Position numbers and translations under genes: made by a program. A stretch of 64,000 nucleotides of DNA. Origin: Flagellimonas beolgyonensis. GTDB taxonomy: Bacteria > Bacteroidota > Bacteroidia > Flavobacteriales > Flavobacteriaceae. The stretch covers positions 186,001 to 250,000 of the forward strand of contig NZ_RZMY01000006.1 of the NCBI RefSeq assembly GCF_003992615.1, in the 5' to 3' direction. This document shows, in pieces, positions 1 through 9,353 of the stretch. Below the pieces are notes generated by a model, which was not told where the DNA came from, did no database searches, and was given only the letters and a program-made list of their open reading frames with translations. Position 1 is the stretch's first letter. Every line of letters starts with the position of its first letter.

Positions 1-1
1 G

Positions 2-691
2 GCAAATGCAATGCTGGCCACCAAAATTTCCTTCATGAACGAAGTAGCCAATATTTGTGAATTGGTTGGCGCTGATGTAAACAAGGTGAGGATCGGAATT
101 GGATCGGACAGCCGTATTGGATATAGTTTCATCTATCCCGGTAGTGGCTATGGGGGGTCATGTTTTCCCAAAGATGTAAAGGCACTCCAAAGAACGGCCG
201 AAGAAAACGGATACATCCCCAAACTCATTAAGGCCGTTGAGGATGTGAACAATGAACAAAAATTGGTTATTGCCAAAAAAGTAATCGACCGCTTTGGAGA
301 AAATCTATCCAATTTTACATTTTCTGTTTGGGGTTTGGCTTTTAAACCAGAAACCGACGATATGAGAGAAGCACCTGCCATCTACATAATAAAAGAGTTG
401 GCAAAACGTGGAGCCAAAATAAATGCATACGACCCAAAGGCCATGCAAGAGGCTAAAGGGTTTTACCTTAAAAATATTGATGGGGTAAGCTATTTTGATT
501 CAAAATATGAAACGCTAAAAGACTCTGATGCCATGATATTGTTGACAGAATGGAAAGAGTTTCGTTCTCCAGATTTCGATGAAATAAAGAAACTATTGAA
601 AGCACCCATCATTTTTGATGGTAGAAACCAATACAATCATGCCAAACTAATTGAAAGTGGATTTGAATACTTTCAGATAGGAAAAAAATAA
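2..691 (+). CDS. ugd: UDP-glucose 6-dehydrogenase, C-terminal part (5' truncated by window edge)
   Basis: This is the C-terminal half of a cytoplasmic UDP-glucose 6-dehydrogenase, which oxidises UDP-glucose to UDP-glucuronate for capsule or exopolysaccharide. The frame is open to the window edge (codons before the first Met read A-N-A), so the NAD-binding N-terminal domain lies upstream. The active-site segment GGSCFPKD is visible, with Cys at residue 51 counted from the first visible Met. The C-terminal UDP-binding domain follows, including the GLAFKPETDDMREAP stretch typical of the family. The stop is 6 bases before the next dehydrogenase, so the two are probably co-transcribed. Family assignment is firm; substrate is by family. 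Confidence 0.93.
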   Translation, partial: ANAMLATKISFMNEVANICELVGADVNKVRIGIGSDSRIGYSFIYPGSGYGGSCFPKDVKALQRTAEENGYIPKLIKAVEDVNNEQKLVIAKKVIDRFGENLSNFTFSVWGLAFKPETDDMREAPAIYIIKELAKRGAKINAYDPKAMQEAKGFYLKNIDGVSYFDSKYETLKDSDAMILLTEWKEFRSPDFDEIKKLLKAPIIFDGRNQYNHAKLIESGFEYFQIGKK

Positions 692-697
692 GACATA

Positions 698-1978
698 ATG
701 AAAAATCATAGTATTACAGTGGTTGGTTTGGGATATGTTGGATTGCCTCTAGCAGCCCTTTTCGCATCCAAATATTCCGTAACAGGATTCGATATTAACG
801 GTACTCGGGTAAATGAATTACAATCTGGGGTGGACATCACTTTGGAAGTGGATGAAGAAATTCTTCGATCTGTCCTCAAAAATTCCAATAATGAGGAGGT
901 GGGCCTATTTTGCAGCAACAACCCCGAAGACATCAAAAATTCCAACATATTTATTATTACTGTCCCAACGCCTGTGGACAAAAACAACAGACCGGTATTA
1001 ACTCCTTTAATCAAAGCCAGTGAGACTGTAGGCAAGGTTTTAAAAAAAAATGATATCGTAATTTACGAATCTACCGTGTATCCTGGGGCAACCGAGGAAG
1101 ATTGTGTGCCCATTTTGGAAAAATATAGCGGTCTGGTTTTTAACAAGGACTTTTCTGTGGGATATTCTCCTGAAAGAATTAATCCTGGAGATAAACACCA
1201 TACCGTTGAAAAAATATTGAAAGTAACATCAGGATCCAACCCTGAAGCAGCCACAATAATCGATTCCCTTTACAAAAAAGTAATTACGGCCGGTACGCAT
1301 TTGGCCCCTTCAATTAAAGTTGCCGAAGCAGCCAAAGTAATTGAAAATTCGCAACGTGACATCAACATTGCATTTGTAAACGAACTGGCAAAGATTTTCA
1401 ACCTTATGGGTATTGACACCGGTGAAGTATTGGAAGCTGCTGCCACCAAATGGAACTTTTTGCCCTTTAAACCTGGCCTTGTTGGGGGACATTGTATTGG
1501 AGTAGATCCCTATTACCTTGCCCAAAAAGCTCAGGAGTTGGGGTATCATCCCGAGATCATCCTATCTGGAAGAAGAATCAATGACAGTATGGGTGAATAT
1601 GTTGCTTCAGAAGCCATCAAACAAATGATCGGCAACGATTTGAAGGTAAAAGATTCGAAAATTCTTGTTTTGGGCATTACCTTCAAGGAAAACTGCCCGG
1701 ATGTTAGAAATACCAAAGTTATTGATGTAATTCATCATCTTAACTCCTATAGAACAAACGTCACTGTTGTTGACCCGTGGGCCTCGCCAGAAGAAGTTAT
1801 GCATGAATATGGCATTGCAACAAGAACAACCTTACCTGAAGAAAAGTTTGATGCCGTTATCCTTGCCGTAGCCCACAACCAATTTTTAGACTTGGATATG
1901 GGAGCGATAACCAATCCAAATAGCGTAGTGTATGATGTAAAATCTATTTTGGAGAAGGGCAAGGCCAAAAGACTTTGA
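698..1978 (+). CDS. nucleotide sugar dehydrogenase, WbpO/TviB-like (UDP-HexNAc 6-dehydrogenase)
   Basis: A 426-residue NAD-dependent nucleotide sugar dehydrogenase that probably makes a UDP-N-acetylhexosaminuronate. The Rossmann motif GLGYVGLP is at residues 10-17, the ESTVYPG segment is near 124, [10 protein letters not shown] is at about 157-166, and the active-site Cys266 sits in [13 protein letters not shown]. The continuation [15 protein letters not shown] is characteristic of the WbpO/TviB (VipA) branch that oxidises UDP-GlcNAc or UDP-GalNAc, unlike the UDP-glucose enzyme just upstream. Two different dehydrogenases in tandem suggest that the polymer carries more than one uronic acid. 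The branch assignment comes from motif resemblance only. Confidence 0.88.
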   Translation: MKNHSITVVGLGYVGLPLAALFASKYSVTGFDINGTRVNELQSGVDITLEVDEEILRSVLKNSNNEEVGLFCSNNPEDIKNSNIFIITVPTPVDKNNRPVLTPLIKASETVGKVLKKNDIVIYESTVYPGATEEDCVPILEKYSGLVFNKDFSVGYSPERINPGDKHHTVEKILKVTSGSNPEAATIIDSLYKKVITAGTHLAPSIKVAEAAKVIENSQRDINIAFVNELAKIFNLMGIDTGEVLEAAATKWNFLPFKPGLVGGHCIGVDPYYLAQKAQELGYHPEIILSGRRINDSMGEYVASEAIKQMIGNDLKVKDSKILVLGITFKENCPDVRNTKVIDVIHHLNSYRTNVTVVDPWASPEEVMHEYGIATRTTLPEEKFDAVILAVAHNQFLDLDMGAITNPNSVVYDVKSILEKGKAKRL

Positions 1979-2016
1979 TTAAAATCTTTTAAATCAACCC
2001 CAAACCAACAACTAAA

Positions 2017-3207
2017 TTGAATAACGAAAAGCAAGTTGAACGAATTGTATCCATATTATTGTTTATGGGGTTGTTCTTCAATTTGTTTTTCGCGTATTTT
2101 GCCCAAGAACGACTCTACAATTACCTCACATTTGGAAACAACTCCTTAGGACCGGAACGGTTCCTTCGTATATTTTCGGTAGTCGCCGTTTTTTTAACGG
2201 TATTTATTTCCATTTTTTTGGCACGCTCAAAATATCACTTTTCTGTGTTTTTTGCCTATTTGCTGCTATTGGCATACATATCACTTAATTTTGTTGTTAG
2301 TGGCGGCGATATCACCAATATGACCCAGTTTATGGATGAAAAGGGAATTGGCACTTGGGTTTGTCTTGGCCTGCTGTTTGTATCCTACAATGATAATCGC
2401 TATGCTTTTTTTAAGAAATTCTTGGTTATTAGCACACTATTCATTTCTATAATTACAATATATAGCTTTATCGATTTTGGTGTTGGAATGTGGAGAGGAC
2501 AAGCCTTGGCCAAATACAGGGTTTATGCCGTGAATATGATTTGGATAGTGCCCTACCTTTTTCTGATTTTAAAACCCAATAAAAAGCTTCAATGGTTACG
2601 GGTTTTCATCTTGGTCATGGGGATAATCTTGGCCTTGGTTACACAAACAAGATCCTTTTTGATAATCTATTTTATCACGTTGATATTTGATTTTTACCAC
2701 ACCAAAAACAAAACCAATTATTTTGTTATTCTTGGATTGGGGATTTTGGGTGTTACTTTTTTCGTGATCAATACAGAAATATTCAGTACTTCATTGGAAT
2801 TACTTGTTAATAGAGGGACCAATGATACAAGAACCAAACAAATTGAAGTTTTTTTAAGTCAATTGGATTTTTGGCAGCTTATCACGGGAGGAGGGTTGAA
2901 TGTCTCTTATAGAGCAGGATATGAAGAGGCTTATTACATTGACAACCAATGGCTCTATTTGCTATGGTGGGGTGGTTTGATACCTGTACTGTGCTATTTT
3001 TATCTCACTGGTATTTTACCCATTAAAATGCTATTGCGTAAAAACCTTTCCTATGAAACAAAAGTTGAGTGCTTTGTACTCATTCTATGGCTTCTGGCAT
3101 TATTGGGGTTGGCCATTTATACTACAATGACAATTGATCTGTTCTTTTTTATTGTCACCATAATCCTAGGTAGGGTCCTTTACAAATTAAGCAATAATTT
3201 ATCATGA
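2017..3207 (+). CDS. O-antigen/capsule polymerase-like membrane protein (Wzy type)
   Basis: A 396-residue integral membrane protein with about ten hydrophobic segments. A larger hydrophilic loop at about residues 262-310 contains LITGGGLNV and DNQWLYLLWWGG, a layout typical of O-antigen ligases and Wzy polymerases, which link lipid-carried repeat units on the periplasmic face of the inner membrane. Sequence identity in this family is low, so the call rests on topology and context: a flippase gene follows at once, overlapping by an ATGA. The start is a TTG at 2017; no ATG fits before the first membrane segment. It could be a ligase rather than a polymerase. Confidence 0.75.
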   Translation: MNNEKQVERIVSILLFMGLFFNLFFAYFAQERLYNYLTFGNNSLGPERFLRIFSVVAVFLTVFISIFLARSKYHFSVFFAYLLLLAYISLNFVVSGGDITNMTQFMDEKGIGTWVCLGLLFVSYNDNRYAFFKKFLVISTLFISIITIYSFIDFGVGMWRGQALAKYRVYAVNMIWIVPYLFLILKPNKKLQWLRVFILVMGIILALVTQTRSFLIIYFITLIFDFYHTKNKTNYFVILGLGILGVTFFVINTEIFSTSLELLVNRGTNDTRTKQIEVFLSQLDFWQLITGGGLNVSYRAGYEEAYYIDNQWLYLLWWGGLIPVLCYFYLTGILPIKMLLRKNLSYETKVECFVLILWLLALLGLAIYTTMTIDLFFFIVTIILGRVLYKLSNNLS

Positions 3208-4439
3208 AGATCAATAACACCTGGCGAAAGGTAATTGTAATGTATGGTGCCAGTTTTCTGAGTATACCACTAAATGTTTTGGTAAGCATTTTGAACACTT
3301 CATTGTTAGGCCCCAAACTATTTGGTGATTTTAAATTCATAGAAACCGTTGCCAGATTTATTGCCAGTTTAACTTCGGTAGGTCTTTTCATATCAATTTC
3401 ACGATTGGTGGCCATTAACTCAGATGATACAAAGGAAAAGAAGTTTATTGGCCTGTTCGTCTACATACTTGGAGGTATTTCAATTGTTGGAATGATCATT
3501 TTTTTGATATTCTCTTGGCTAGAGCCCTACTTTTTTGAAAACGCCCTTGGTCCTGTTATTCGAAATTGTTTGTTTATTGTAATGGCAATTTCCGCCCAAC
3601 TTGCAATTTTGTTACTTTTAAAAGGCTTGCATCGTATTTATGAAATGGCTTTCTTGAGCATATTGCCAGCATCCATATATCTACTCATAATTTATGGCAT
3701 CAAAAATTATGTTGATATAAACGTTACCCTTCTGTTATCCATTTATTACTCATGCCTTCTCTTGGTGATTGTTTTTCAACTCATAAGATTGAAACCCATC
3801 TTGGAATTTAGTCGCTCCCTTTACAAAGAATTGTTGCTGGAAAATAAAACCAACGGTAAACCGGTTTATATTGGCAGTTTGGCAGGAGTGGCCACAACCC
3901 ATATTGCGGGTTTGAGCATTTCTTTTTTTATGGATAATACCCAAGTAGGGTTTTATATGTTGGCTTTGACCATTTGTAATCCCATTTTGGTTATCCCATC
4001 CGTCTTGGGAAATACCTTCTTTAAACAATTTGCCAATATGTCCAAAATTCCGGGAAAAGTATTTGCATTCAGTTTATTGGTCTCGTTATTGGCATTGGTG
4101 GCATTTTATCTTTTGATCGATTGGGTGGTCATCTTTTTTTACGGGGAAAGTTTCGCTCCCGTGACAGGTATGGCCAGTTGGTTAATCATTGGCTTTATCT
4201 TTCATGGCCTTGGGGATTTGATAAACAGATTTCTCGGAGCAAAGGGTGAAGGTGTCACCTTACGTAATGCAGCTTTTTTTGTGGGTATCGTTAATGTATT
4301 GGGATATGTACTTCTGGTCAAATATTTTTTGGTTACCGGAGCAATTGTAACTAAAATATTGGCCAGTTGTCTATATTTTTTATTGATGCTTGGCTATTAT
4401 ACTAATTTTATAAAAAAACACAAAAATGTTCAAGAATAA
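3204..4439 (+). CDS. polysaccharide flippase-like protein (Wzx type)
   Basis: A 411-residue polytopic membrane protein with roughly twelve hydrophobic segments and the N-terminal pattern of polysaccharide transporters (INTSLLGPKLFGDFKFIE resembles the conserved Wzx/RfbX start). Its expected role is to flip the undecaprenyl-linked repeat unit across the inner membrane. The ATG overlaps the stop of the polymerase-like gene (ATGA), and its own end overlaps fnlA by 14 bases, so translation is probably coupled through three genes. No other flippase appears in the window, although two priming transferases do. Confidence 0.82.
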   Translation: MKINNTWRKVIVMYGASFLSIPLNVLVSILNTSLLGPKLFGDFKFIETVARFIASLTSVGLFISISRLVAINSDDTKEKKFIGLFVYILGGISIVGMIIFLIFSWLEPYFFENALGPVIRNCLFIVMAISAQLAILLLLKGLHRIYEMAFLSILPASIYLLIIYGIKNYVDINVTLLLSIYYSCLLLVIVFQLIRLKPILEFSRSLYKELLLENKTNGKPVYIGSLAGVATTHIAGLSISFFMDNTQVGFYMLALTICNPILVIPSVLGNTFFKQFANMSKIPGKVFAFSLLVSLLALVAFYLLIDWVVIFFYGESFAPVTGMASWLIIGFIFHGLGDLINRFLGAKGEGVTLRNAAFFVGIVNVLGYVLLVKYFLVTGAIVTKILASCLYFLLMLGYYTNFIKKHKNVQE

Positions 4440-5427
4440 GACTTTGTTGATTACAGGTGGAACCGGATCGTTTGGAAATGCCGTTTTAAATCGTTTTTTG
4501 CAAACAGATATTAAAGAAATCAGGATTTTCAGCAGGGACGAAAAGAAACAGGATGACATGAGAAACCAACTTAAGAACAACAAAGTCAAGTTCTATATTG
4601 GTGATGTCAGAGATTATAATAGCATAGAAAGAGCCATGCATGGAGTGGATTATGTATTTCATGCTGCCGCCTTAAAACAAGTTCCGTCGTGCGAATTCTT
4701 TCCATTGGAAGCTGCAAAAACCAATGTTTTTGGGACTCAAAATACCATTGATGCCGCTGTCGCAAATGGTGTTGAAAAAATTATTTGTTTAAGTACAGAC
4801 AAAGCAGCTTATCCCATAAATGCCATGGGTATTAGCAAAGCACTTATGGAGAAGGTTGCTGTCGCCGCTTCGAGAAACATTGGAGACAAAACAACTGTTT
4901 GCCTCACCAGATACGGCAATGTCATGGCCTCAAGGGGCTCAGTGATTCCTTTGTTCGTAAATCAACTAAAAGAAAATAAGCCTCTTACAGTTACAGACCC
5001 CAACATGACCCGTTTTTTAATGTCGCTGGAAGATGCGGTGGACTTGGTGCTATTTGCCTTTGAGCACGGTAACCAAGGTGACCTTTTCGTGAACAAAGCC
5101 CCAGCAAGCACTATTGGAGATTTGGCGAGCGCTATTAAAGAAATTTTTTCCTCGAACAGTGATATTAAAATCATTGGTACCCGACACGGTGAAAAGCTTT
5201 ATGAAACCCTTTGTACCAGGGAGGAAATGCAAAAAGCCGAGGATATGGGCGAATTCTATAGAATTCCAGCAGACAACAGGGACTTAAACTATAGCCGGTA
5301 CTTTTCTGAAGGCGAAACCAATATCAGTGCAATTGAGGATTATCACTCCCATAATACCAATAGATTAAAGGAGGATGATTTAAAATCATTGTTGCTTGGA
5401 TTGGACTATATTCAGGAAAACCTGTAA
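4426..5427 (+). CDS. fnlA: UDP-N-acetylglucosamine 4,6-dehydratase/5-epimerase (CapE/WbjB/FnlA)
   Basis: A 333-residue extended SDR enzyme of the CapE/WbjB/FnlA group. It converts UDP-GlcNAc to a 4-keto-6-deoxy sugar with C5 inversion, the first step to UDP-N-acetyl-L-fucosamine. The NAD(P) motif GGTGSFG is at residues 11-17 and STDKAAYP at 123-130. The usual SDR tyrosine (YxxxK) is replaced by Met134 in MGISK, a substitution known for CapE-type enzymes and absent from standard retaining dehydratases. The ATG at 4426 lies inside the end of the flippase gene. The two downstream enzymes of the same pathway follow, which supports the assignment strongly. Confidence 0.93.
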   Translation: MFKNKTLLITGGTGSFGNAVLNRFLQTDIKEIRIFSRDEKKQDDMRNQLKNNKVKFYIGDVRDYNSIERAMHGVDYVFHAAALKQVPSCEFFPLEAAKTNVFGTQNTIDAAVANGVEKIICLSTDKAAYPINAMGISKALMEKVAVAASRNIGDKTTVCLTRYGNVMASRGSVIPLFVNQLKENKPLTVTDPNMTRFLMSLEDAVDLVLFAFEHGNQGDLFVNKAPASTIGDLASAIKEIFSSNSDIKIIGTRHGEKLYETLCTREEMQKAEDMGEFYRIPADNRDLNYSRYFSEGETNISAIEDYHSHNTNRLKEDDLKSLLLGLDYIQENL

Positions 5428-5431
5428 AGTA

Positions 5432-5851
5432 ATGACCAAAGAAATTCAATTCAACCTTTTTGAAGACCAACGTGGTAAATTATTTTATGACAATGACTTC
5501 AATATGGCGGATATTAAAAGGCTGTACATAATCCAGCCTGGAGAGAACAAAACATTAAGGGGTTGGCAAGGACACCAATTGGAACGGAAGTGGTTCTTTT
5601 GTGCACGGGGGAGATATGAAGTTTTTGTGGTTACAGTCACTGATTTTAAAAATCCAGATTTGGAGATGGAGCCAAATATTTTTGTCTTGGATGCCGCACA
5701 ACCAAAGTTACTTTGTATAGATAAAAGATCTGCCACTGCATTCAGGCCTTTGGAGAATGATTCCTCTTTAATGGTGTTTTCAGATATGACCGTTGAAGAA
5801 TCCAAAAAAGACGATTATCGATTTAATATTGATACGTGGAAAATAAATTAG
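5432..5851 (+). CDS. stand-alone cupin, dTDP-sugar epimerase/WxcM-like
   Basis: A 139-residue single-domain beta-helix cupin resembling dTDP-4-dehydrorhamnose 3,5-epimerases and FdtA/QdtA-type ketoisomerases; RGWQGHQLERKWFFCARG matches the conserved RGxHxH-like strand region. The ATG at 5432 is preferred over an upstream in-frame start at 5396 because it lies 4 bases after the fnlA stop and begins the conserved domain. It sits between steps 1 and 2 of the UDP-L-FucNAc pathway. The FnlB homologue next to it already has its own cupin, so this copy may act on another keto sugar or assist that epimerisation. Exact reaction unknown. Confidence 0.78.
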   Translation: MTKEIQFNLFEDQRGKLFYDNDFNMADIKRLYIIQPGENKTLRGWQGHQLERKWFFCARGRYEVFVVTVTDFKNPDLEMEPNIFVLDAAQPKLLCIDKRSATAFRPLENDSSLMVFSDMTVEESKKDDYRFNIDTWKIN

Positions 5852-5860
5852 ATAAAGCAC

Positions 5861-6994
5861 ATGAAAAAAATTGGTATAACGGGCCAATCGGGATTTGTTG
5901 GAAATCACCTATATAATACCCTTCATATAAGTGAAGGCTTCGAACTTGTCCCATTTGATAAGAGTTTCTTTGAAAAAGAAGAAGAACTTGAAAATTTTGT
6001 TTCCACTTGTGATGTTATAGTCCATCTAGCTGCCATGAACCGGCATGAGGATGCCAATGTGATATACAATACCAACGTATCACTGGTCAAAAATCTCATT
6101 GATGCCTGCATTAGAACGGGCTGTAAACCACACATTTTGTTTTCTTCCTCCCTTCAGGAATCAAGGGATAATCTATACGGAAAATCCAAAAAAGAAGGTA
6201 AAGAGGCTTTTCGAGATTGGGCAGAACGGCACCAAACCAAATTCACTTCCATCAACATACCTAACGTTTTTGGACCGTTTGGGAAACCCAATTACAATTC
6301 TGTGGTGGCGACCTTCTGTTATAAAATAGCAAGAGAAGAAACACCCAAAATCATCAATGATGGGGAGGTAGGCCTGGTATACGTAAATTATTTGGTCTCA
6401 AAAATAATCGGGGCAATTAACGGAGAGGAAGCAACAGAGAAACTTGGGAATTATTCGGAAGAGCTTGTAGTACCTCCGCAATATTTCAAAAAAGTTTCCG
6501 AAATTCTTTCCATTTTGACCCGGTTCAAATCCGATTACATGGAAAAGGGTATTTTTCCCAATTTGGATGAATCTTTCGAAAAGGACCTTTTCAATACTTT
6601 TCGTTGTTATGTTCCCACAGATCACTATCCGGTTAAATTCACCAAACACACTGATGCAAGGGGTAGTTTTGTAGAGATAGCCAGAACGCAGACCAGTGGT
6701 CAATTTTCTTTTTCCACCACCGTTCCCGGAATTACTAGAGGCAATCATTACCACACCCGGAAGGCAGAGCGATTTGCCGTAATCCAAGGAAAAGCTCGTA
6801 TTCAATTGCGTAAAATTGGCACTGATCAAGTAATAAACTATGAACTTGATGGGGATGAACCCGCGTATGTTGATATGCCGATTTGGTACACACATAACAT
6901 CAAAAATATTGGTGACACCGAACTGATTACGCTTTTCTGGATTAACGAACCTTTTGATCCAAATGATGCTGATACATATTTTGAAAACGTTTAA
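5861..6994 (+). CDS. fnlB: bifunctional UDP-sugar epimerase/reductase (CapF/WbjC/FnlB)
   Basis: A 377-residue two-domain enzyme of the CapF family. The N-terminal SDR domain has a glycine motif (GQSGFVG, residues 8-14) and YGKSK with Tyr106 and Lys110. The C-terminal cupin, about residues 250-377, has a histidine-rich metal-binding strand (GNHYHTRKAERF). In known CapF the cupin epimerises C3 of the keto intermediate and the SDR domain reduces C4 with NADPH, giving UDP-2-acetamido-2,6-dideoxy-L-talose. The gene lies 9 bases after the cupin gene and 11 before fnlC, in a continuous pathway cassette. Confidence 0.92.
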   Translation: MKKIGITGQSGFVGNHLYNTLHISEGFELVPFDKSFFEKEEELENFVSTCDVIVHLAAMNRHEDANVIYNTNVSLVKNLIDACIRTGCKPHILFSSSLQESRDNLYGKSKKEGKEAFRDWAERHQTKFTSINIPNVFGPFGKPNYNSVVATFCYKIAREETPKIINDGEVGLVYVNYLVSKIIGAINGEEATEKLGNYSEELVVPPQYFKKVSEILSILTRFKSDYMEKGIFPNLDESFEKDLFNTFRCYVPTDHYPVKFTKHTDARGSFVEIARTQTSGQFSFSTTVPGITRGNHYHTRKAERFAVIQGKARIQLRKIGTDQVINYELDGDEPAYVDMPIWYTHNIKNIGDTELITLFWINEPFDPNDADTYFENV

Positions 6995-7005
6995 AAAATA
7001 GGCTT

Positions 7006-8148
7006 TTGAAAAAACTTAAAGTTGTAACTGTTGTAGGCACAAGGCCTGAAATAATCAGGTTGGCCTGTGTTTTGAATGCACTTGATGCCAATACTGCCGT
7101 TGATCATACTTTGATACATACTGGTCAAAATTATGATTATGAGCTGAATGAAATATTTTTTGAGGACTTTGGAATAAGAAAACCGGATATTTTCTTGAAC
7201 GCAGCCGGTAAAAATGCTACGGAGACCGTTGGCAAAATCTTGATAGCCATTGATCCAATCCTTGAAAATATAAGGCCCGATGCATTTCTGGTATTGGGCG
7301 ACACCAATTCATGTCTTTGTGCCATACCTGCCAAAAAAAGGAAAATCCCCGTTTTTCATATGGAAGCTGGAAACCGGTGCTTTGACCAAAGGGTTCCAGA
7401 GGAGACCAATCGTAAAATTGTGGATCATATTGCAGATATCAATTTAACATATAGTGATATTGCACGCGAATATCTGTTAAGGGAAGGACTTCCTCCAGAT
7501 CGTATTATTAAAACTGGAAGTCCTATGTTCGAGGTCTTGCATAAGTTTGAAGACAAAATCAAAAAATCCGATGTGCTTCAGAAATTGAATTTGGAAAAGC
7601 ACAACTATTTTGTTGTTTCATCGCATAGGGAAGAAAACATCAATAACCCAAAAAACTTTGAAGGACTTATCACCTCATTGAACCAAATTGCGGAGAGCTA
7701 CAAAATGCCCATTATAGTATCGACCCACCCAAGAACACGTAACATGATCGATCAAACTGGTTTTAAAACACATAGACTGGTTCAATTTCTGAAACCCCTT
7801 GGATTTTCGGACTACAATGCACTACAATTGAATTCCTATGCTGTTTTATCCGATAGCGGTACCATTTCCGAAGAATCTTCCATCATGAATTTTCGTGCTT
7901 TGAACATTCGCGAGGCCCACGAAAGACCTGAAGCAATGGAAGAAGCATCTGTAATGATGGTAGGTTTAAACCCTGAACGCATTATGCAAGGATTGGCTGC
8001 TTTAGAAGTACAGGAAAGAAATCCTGGAAGAACTTTTAGACAAGTCTTCGATTATAGCATGCCCAATGTCAGTGAAAAAGTGGTAAGGATAATCATATCC
8101 TACGTAGGATACGTGAACAGAACTGTCTGGAATAAAACCAACACATAG
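7006..8148 (+). CDS. fnlC: UDP-N-acetylglucosamine 2-epimerase family, UDP-L-FucNAc forming (FnlC/CapG/WbjD)
   Basis: A 380-residue non-hydrolysing 2-epimerase. Conserved blocks are VGTRPEIIRL (10-19), HTGQNYDYEL (38-47), GDTNS, HMEAGNR with Glu120, PEETNRKIVDH and the C-terminal SDSGTISEE. Placed after fnlA and fnlB it should perform the last step, C2 epimerisation of the talose intermediate to UDP-L-FucNAc, rather than making UDP-ManNAc as WecB does; that is inferred from context. The start is TTG at 7006: the conserved beta-strand begins three residues later and an in-frame stop lies just upstream. Confidence 0.9.
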   Translation: MKKLKVVTVVGTRPEIIRLACVLNALDANTAVDHTLIHTGQNYDYELNEIFFEDFGIRKPDIFLNAAGKNATETVGKILIAIDPILENIRPDAFLVLGDTNSCLCAIPAKKRKIPVFHMEAGNRCFDQRVPEETNRKIVDHIADINLTYSDIAREYLLREGLPPDRIIKTGSPMFEVLHKFEDKIKKSDVLQKLNLEKHNYFVVSSHREENINNPKNFEGLITSLNQIAESYKMPIIVSTHPRTRNMIDQTGFKTHRLVQFLKPLGFSDYNALQLNSYAVLSDSGTISEESSIMNFRALNIREAHERPEAMEEASVMMVGLNPERIMQGLAALEVQERNPGRTFRQVFDYSMPNVSEKVVRIIISYVGYVNRTVWNKTNT

Positions 8149-9339
8149 GTGCAGAAAAAACTATACATCTACAGTAACTTCGACTTCACCAAAAACAGTG
8201 CTGGAAAAACTCGAATGTTGTACTATTCCAAGGCACTTGCCAAAGAAAAAGTATCTGTTTATTTGGTAAGTTGCTGTTCAAATACGATCAAACATTCAGA
8301 TTTTAACGAAGTAGATACCAATATCTGGGTCCAAACTCATAAAAAAGACACTAAATCTTTATTTGGAACCATCACTTTTTTGCGCAACCTATATCGATTT
8401 TCAAAATCACAACCTGCTGAAAGTAGTTTTCTGTTCTACCCTTCCCCCCTCATTTATTTGGAAATATTGTCACTAATTTACTTAAAGGGTCTCAAGGGAC
8501 AACGTGTTTTTAATGAACTGAACGAAATCAGAAAATACTCGTCCGCTTATGAGGGAAAATATGATGTAAGGAAACCTGTTTATTCGTTCAAAAAACTAAT
8601 GTTTAAAAACACGTTTTCGATAATGCAGGTTTTTCTAAAAAGCTACTCGGGATTGATCTGTATTTCAACGGCCATTCAAAAGTATGGCATGAAATATAAT
8701 AATCAAACATTACGAGTACCGATACTGACAGACCCTTTTAATAATCTGGAGACTTCCAATATTTCCTATGCCGAAAACGGGAGGTTTAATATAGGATTTT
8801 CGGGGAGTATTAAACCATTCAAGGAAAATTTGGAAAATTTCATCCAGGTACTTTTGAATTTGGGAACAAAGGGATATGATATACAATTTAACCTTTGCGG
8901 TCCAGTGGACACCGCATATAAAAATTATCTCATTAAGAGTTCGAAGGGTACTTCCAATATTTCCTTGGTCTACCATGGCAATTTAAACACCAAAGAACTG
9001 AACACCTTCTTGTCGCAACAAAATCTTTTGGTCATACCTAGAGGATACACATTGCAAAACCATTATGGATTTTCCACAAAATTATCGGATTACCTAAATC
9101 AAAAAAAAGCGGTTCTCATTACTGATGTAAGCGATAATTCATTGTTTATTGAAGATGGAATAAATGGATTTATCGTGCCTCCTAACGACAACGATTCCAT
9201 GCAGGCAAAACTTGCCTATATCATAGACAACTTTAACGGTCTCTCAGCATCTATCAGCGCAAATGCAGAGAAAACCTCAATAAACTCATTTTACTATAAA
9301 AATTATGCCGAGGATTTAAAAAAATTCCTCTTCCCATAA
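8149..9339 (+). CDS. glycosyltransferase, GT4-like
   Basis: A 396-residue GT-B fold glycosyltransferase. A variable N-terminal acceptor domain is followed by a donor-binding domain with GFSGSIKPFKENLENFI-type sequence near residue 220 and a late region (KLSDYLNQKKAVL then DGINGFIVPPND) typical of GT4 C-termini. The acidic EX7E motif is weakly kept, so the family call is less certain than for the next two glycosyltransferases. It starts with GTG directly after the fnlC stop codon with no spacer, implying translational coupling. It should add one sugar to the lipid-linked repeat unit at the cytoplasmic membrane; donor and linkage are unknown. Confidence 0.78.
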   Translation: MQKKLYIYSNFDFTKNSAGKTRMLYYSKALAKEKVSVYLVSCCSNTIKHSDFNEVDTNIWVQTHKKDTKSLFGTITFLRNLYRFSKSQPAESSFLFYPSPLIYLEILSLIYLKGLKGQRVFNELNEIRKYSSAYEGKYDVRKPVYSFKKLMFKNTFSIMQVFLKSYSGLICISTAIQKYGMKYNNQTLRVPILTDPFNNLETSNISYAENGRFNIGFSGSIKPFKENLENFIQVLLNLGTKGYDIQFNLCGPVDTAYKNYLIKSSKGTSNISLVYHGNLNTKELNTFLSQQNLLVIPRGYTLQNHYGFSTKLSDYLNQKKAVLITDVSDNSLFIEDGINGFIVPPNDNDSMQAKLAYIIDNFNGLSASISANAEKTSINSFYYKNYAEDLKKFLFP

Positions 9340-9353
9340 GCAAATTTGAAGTT

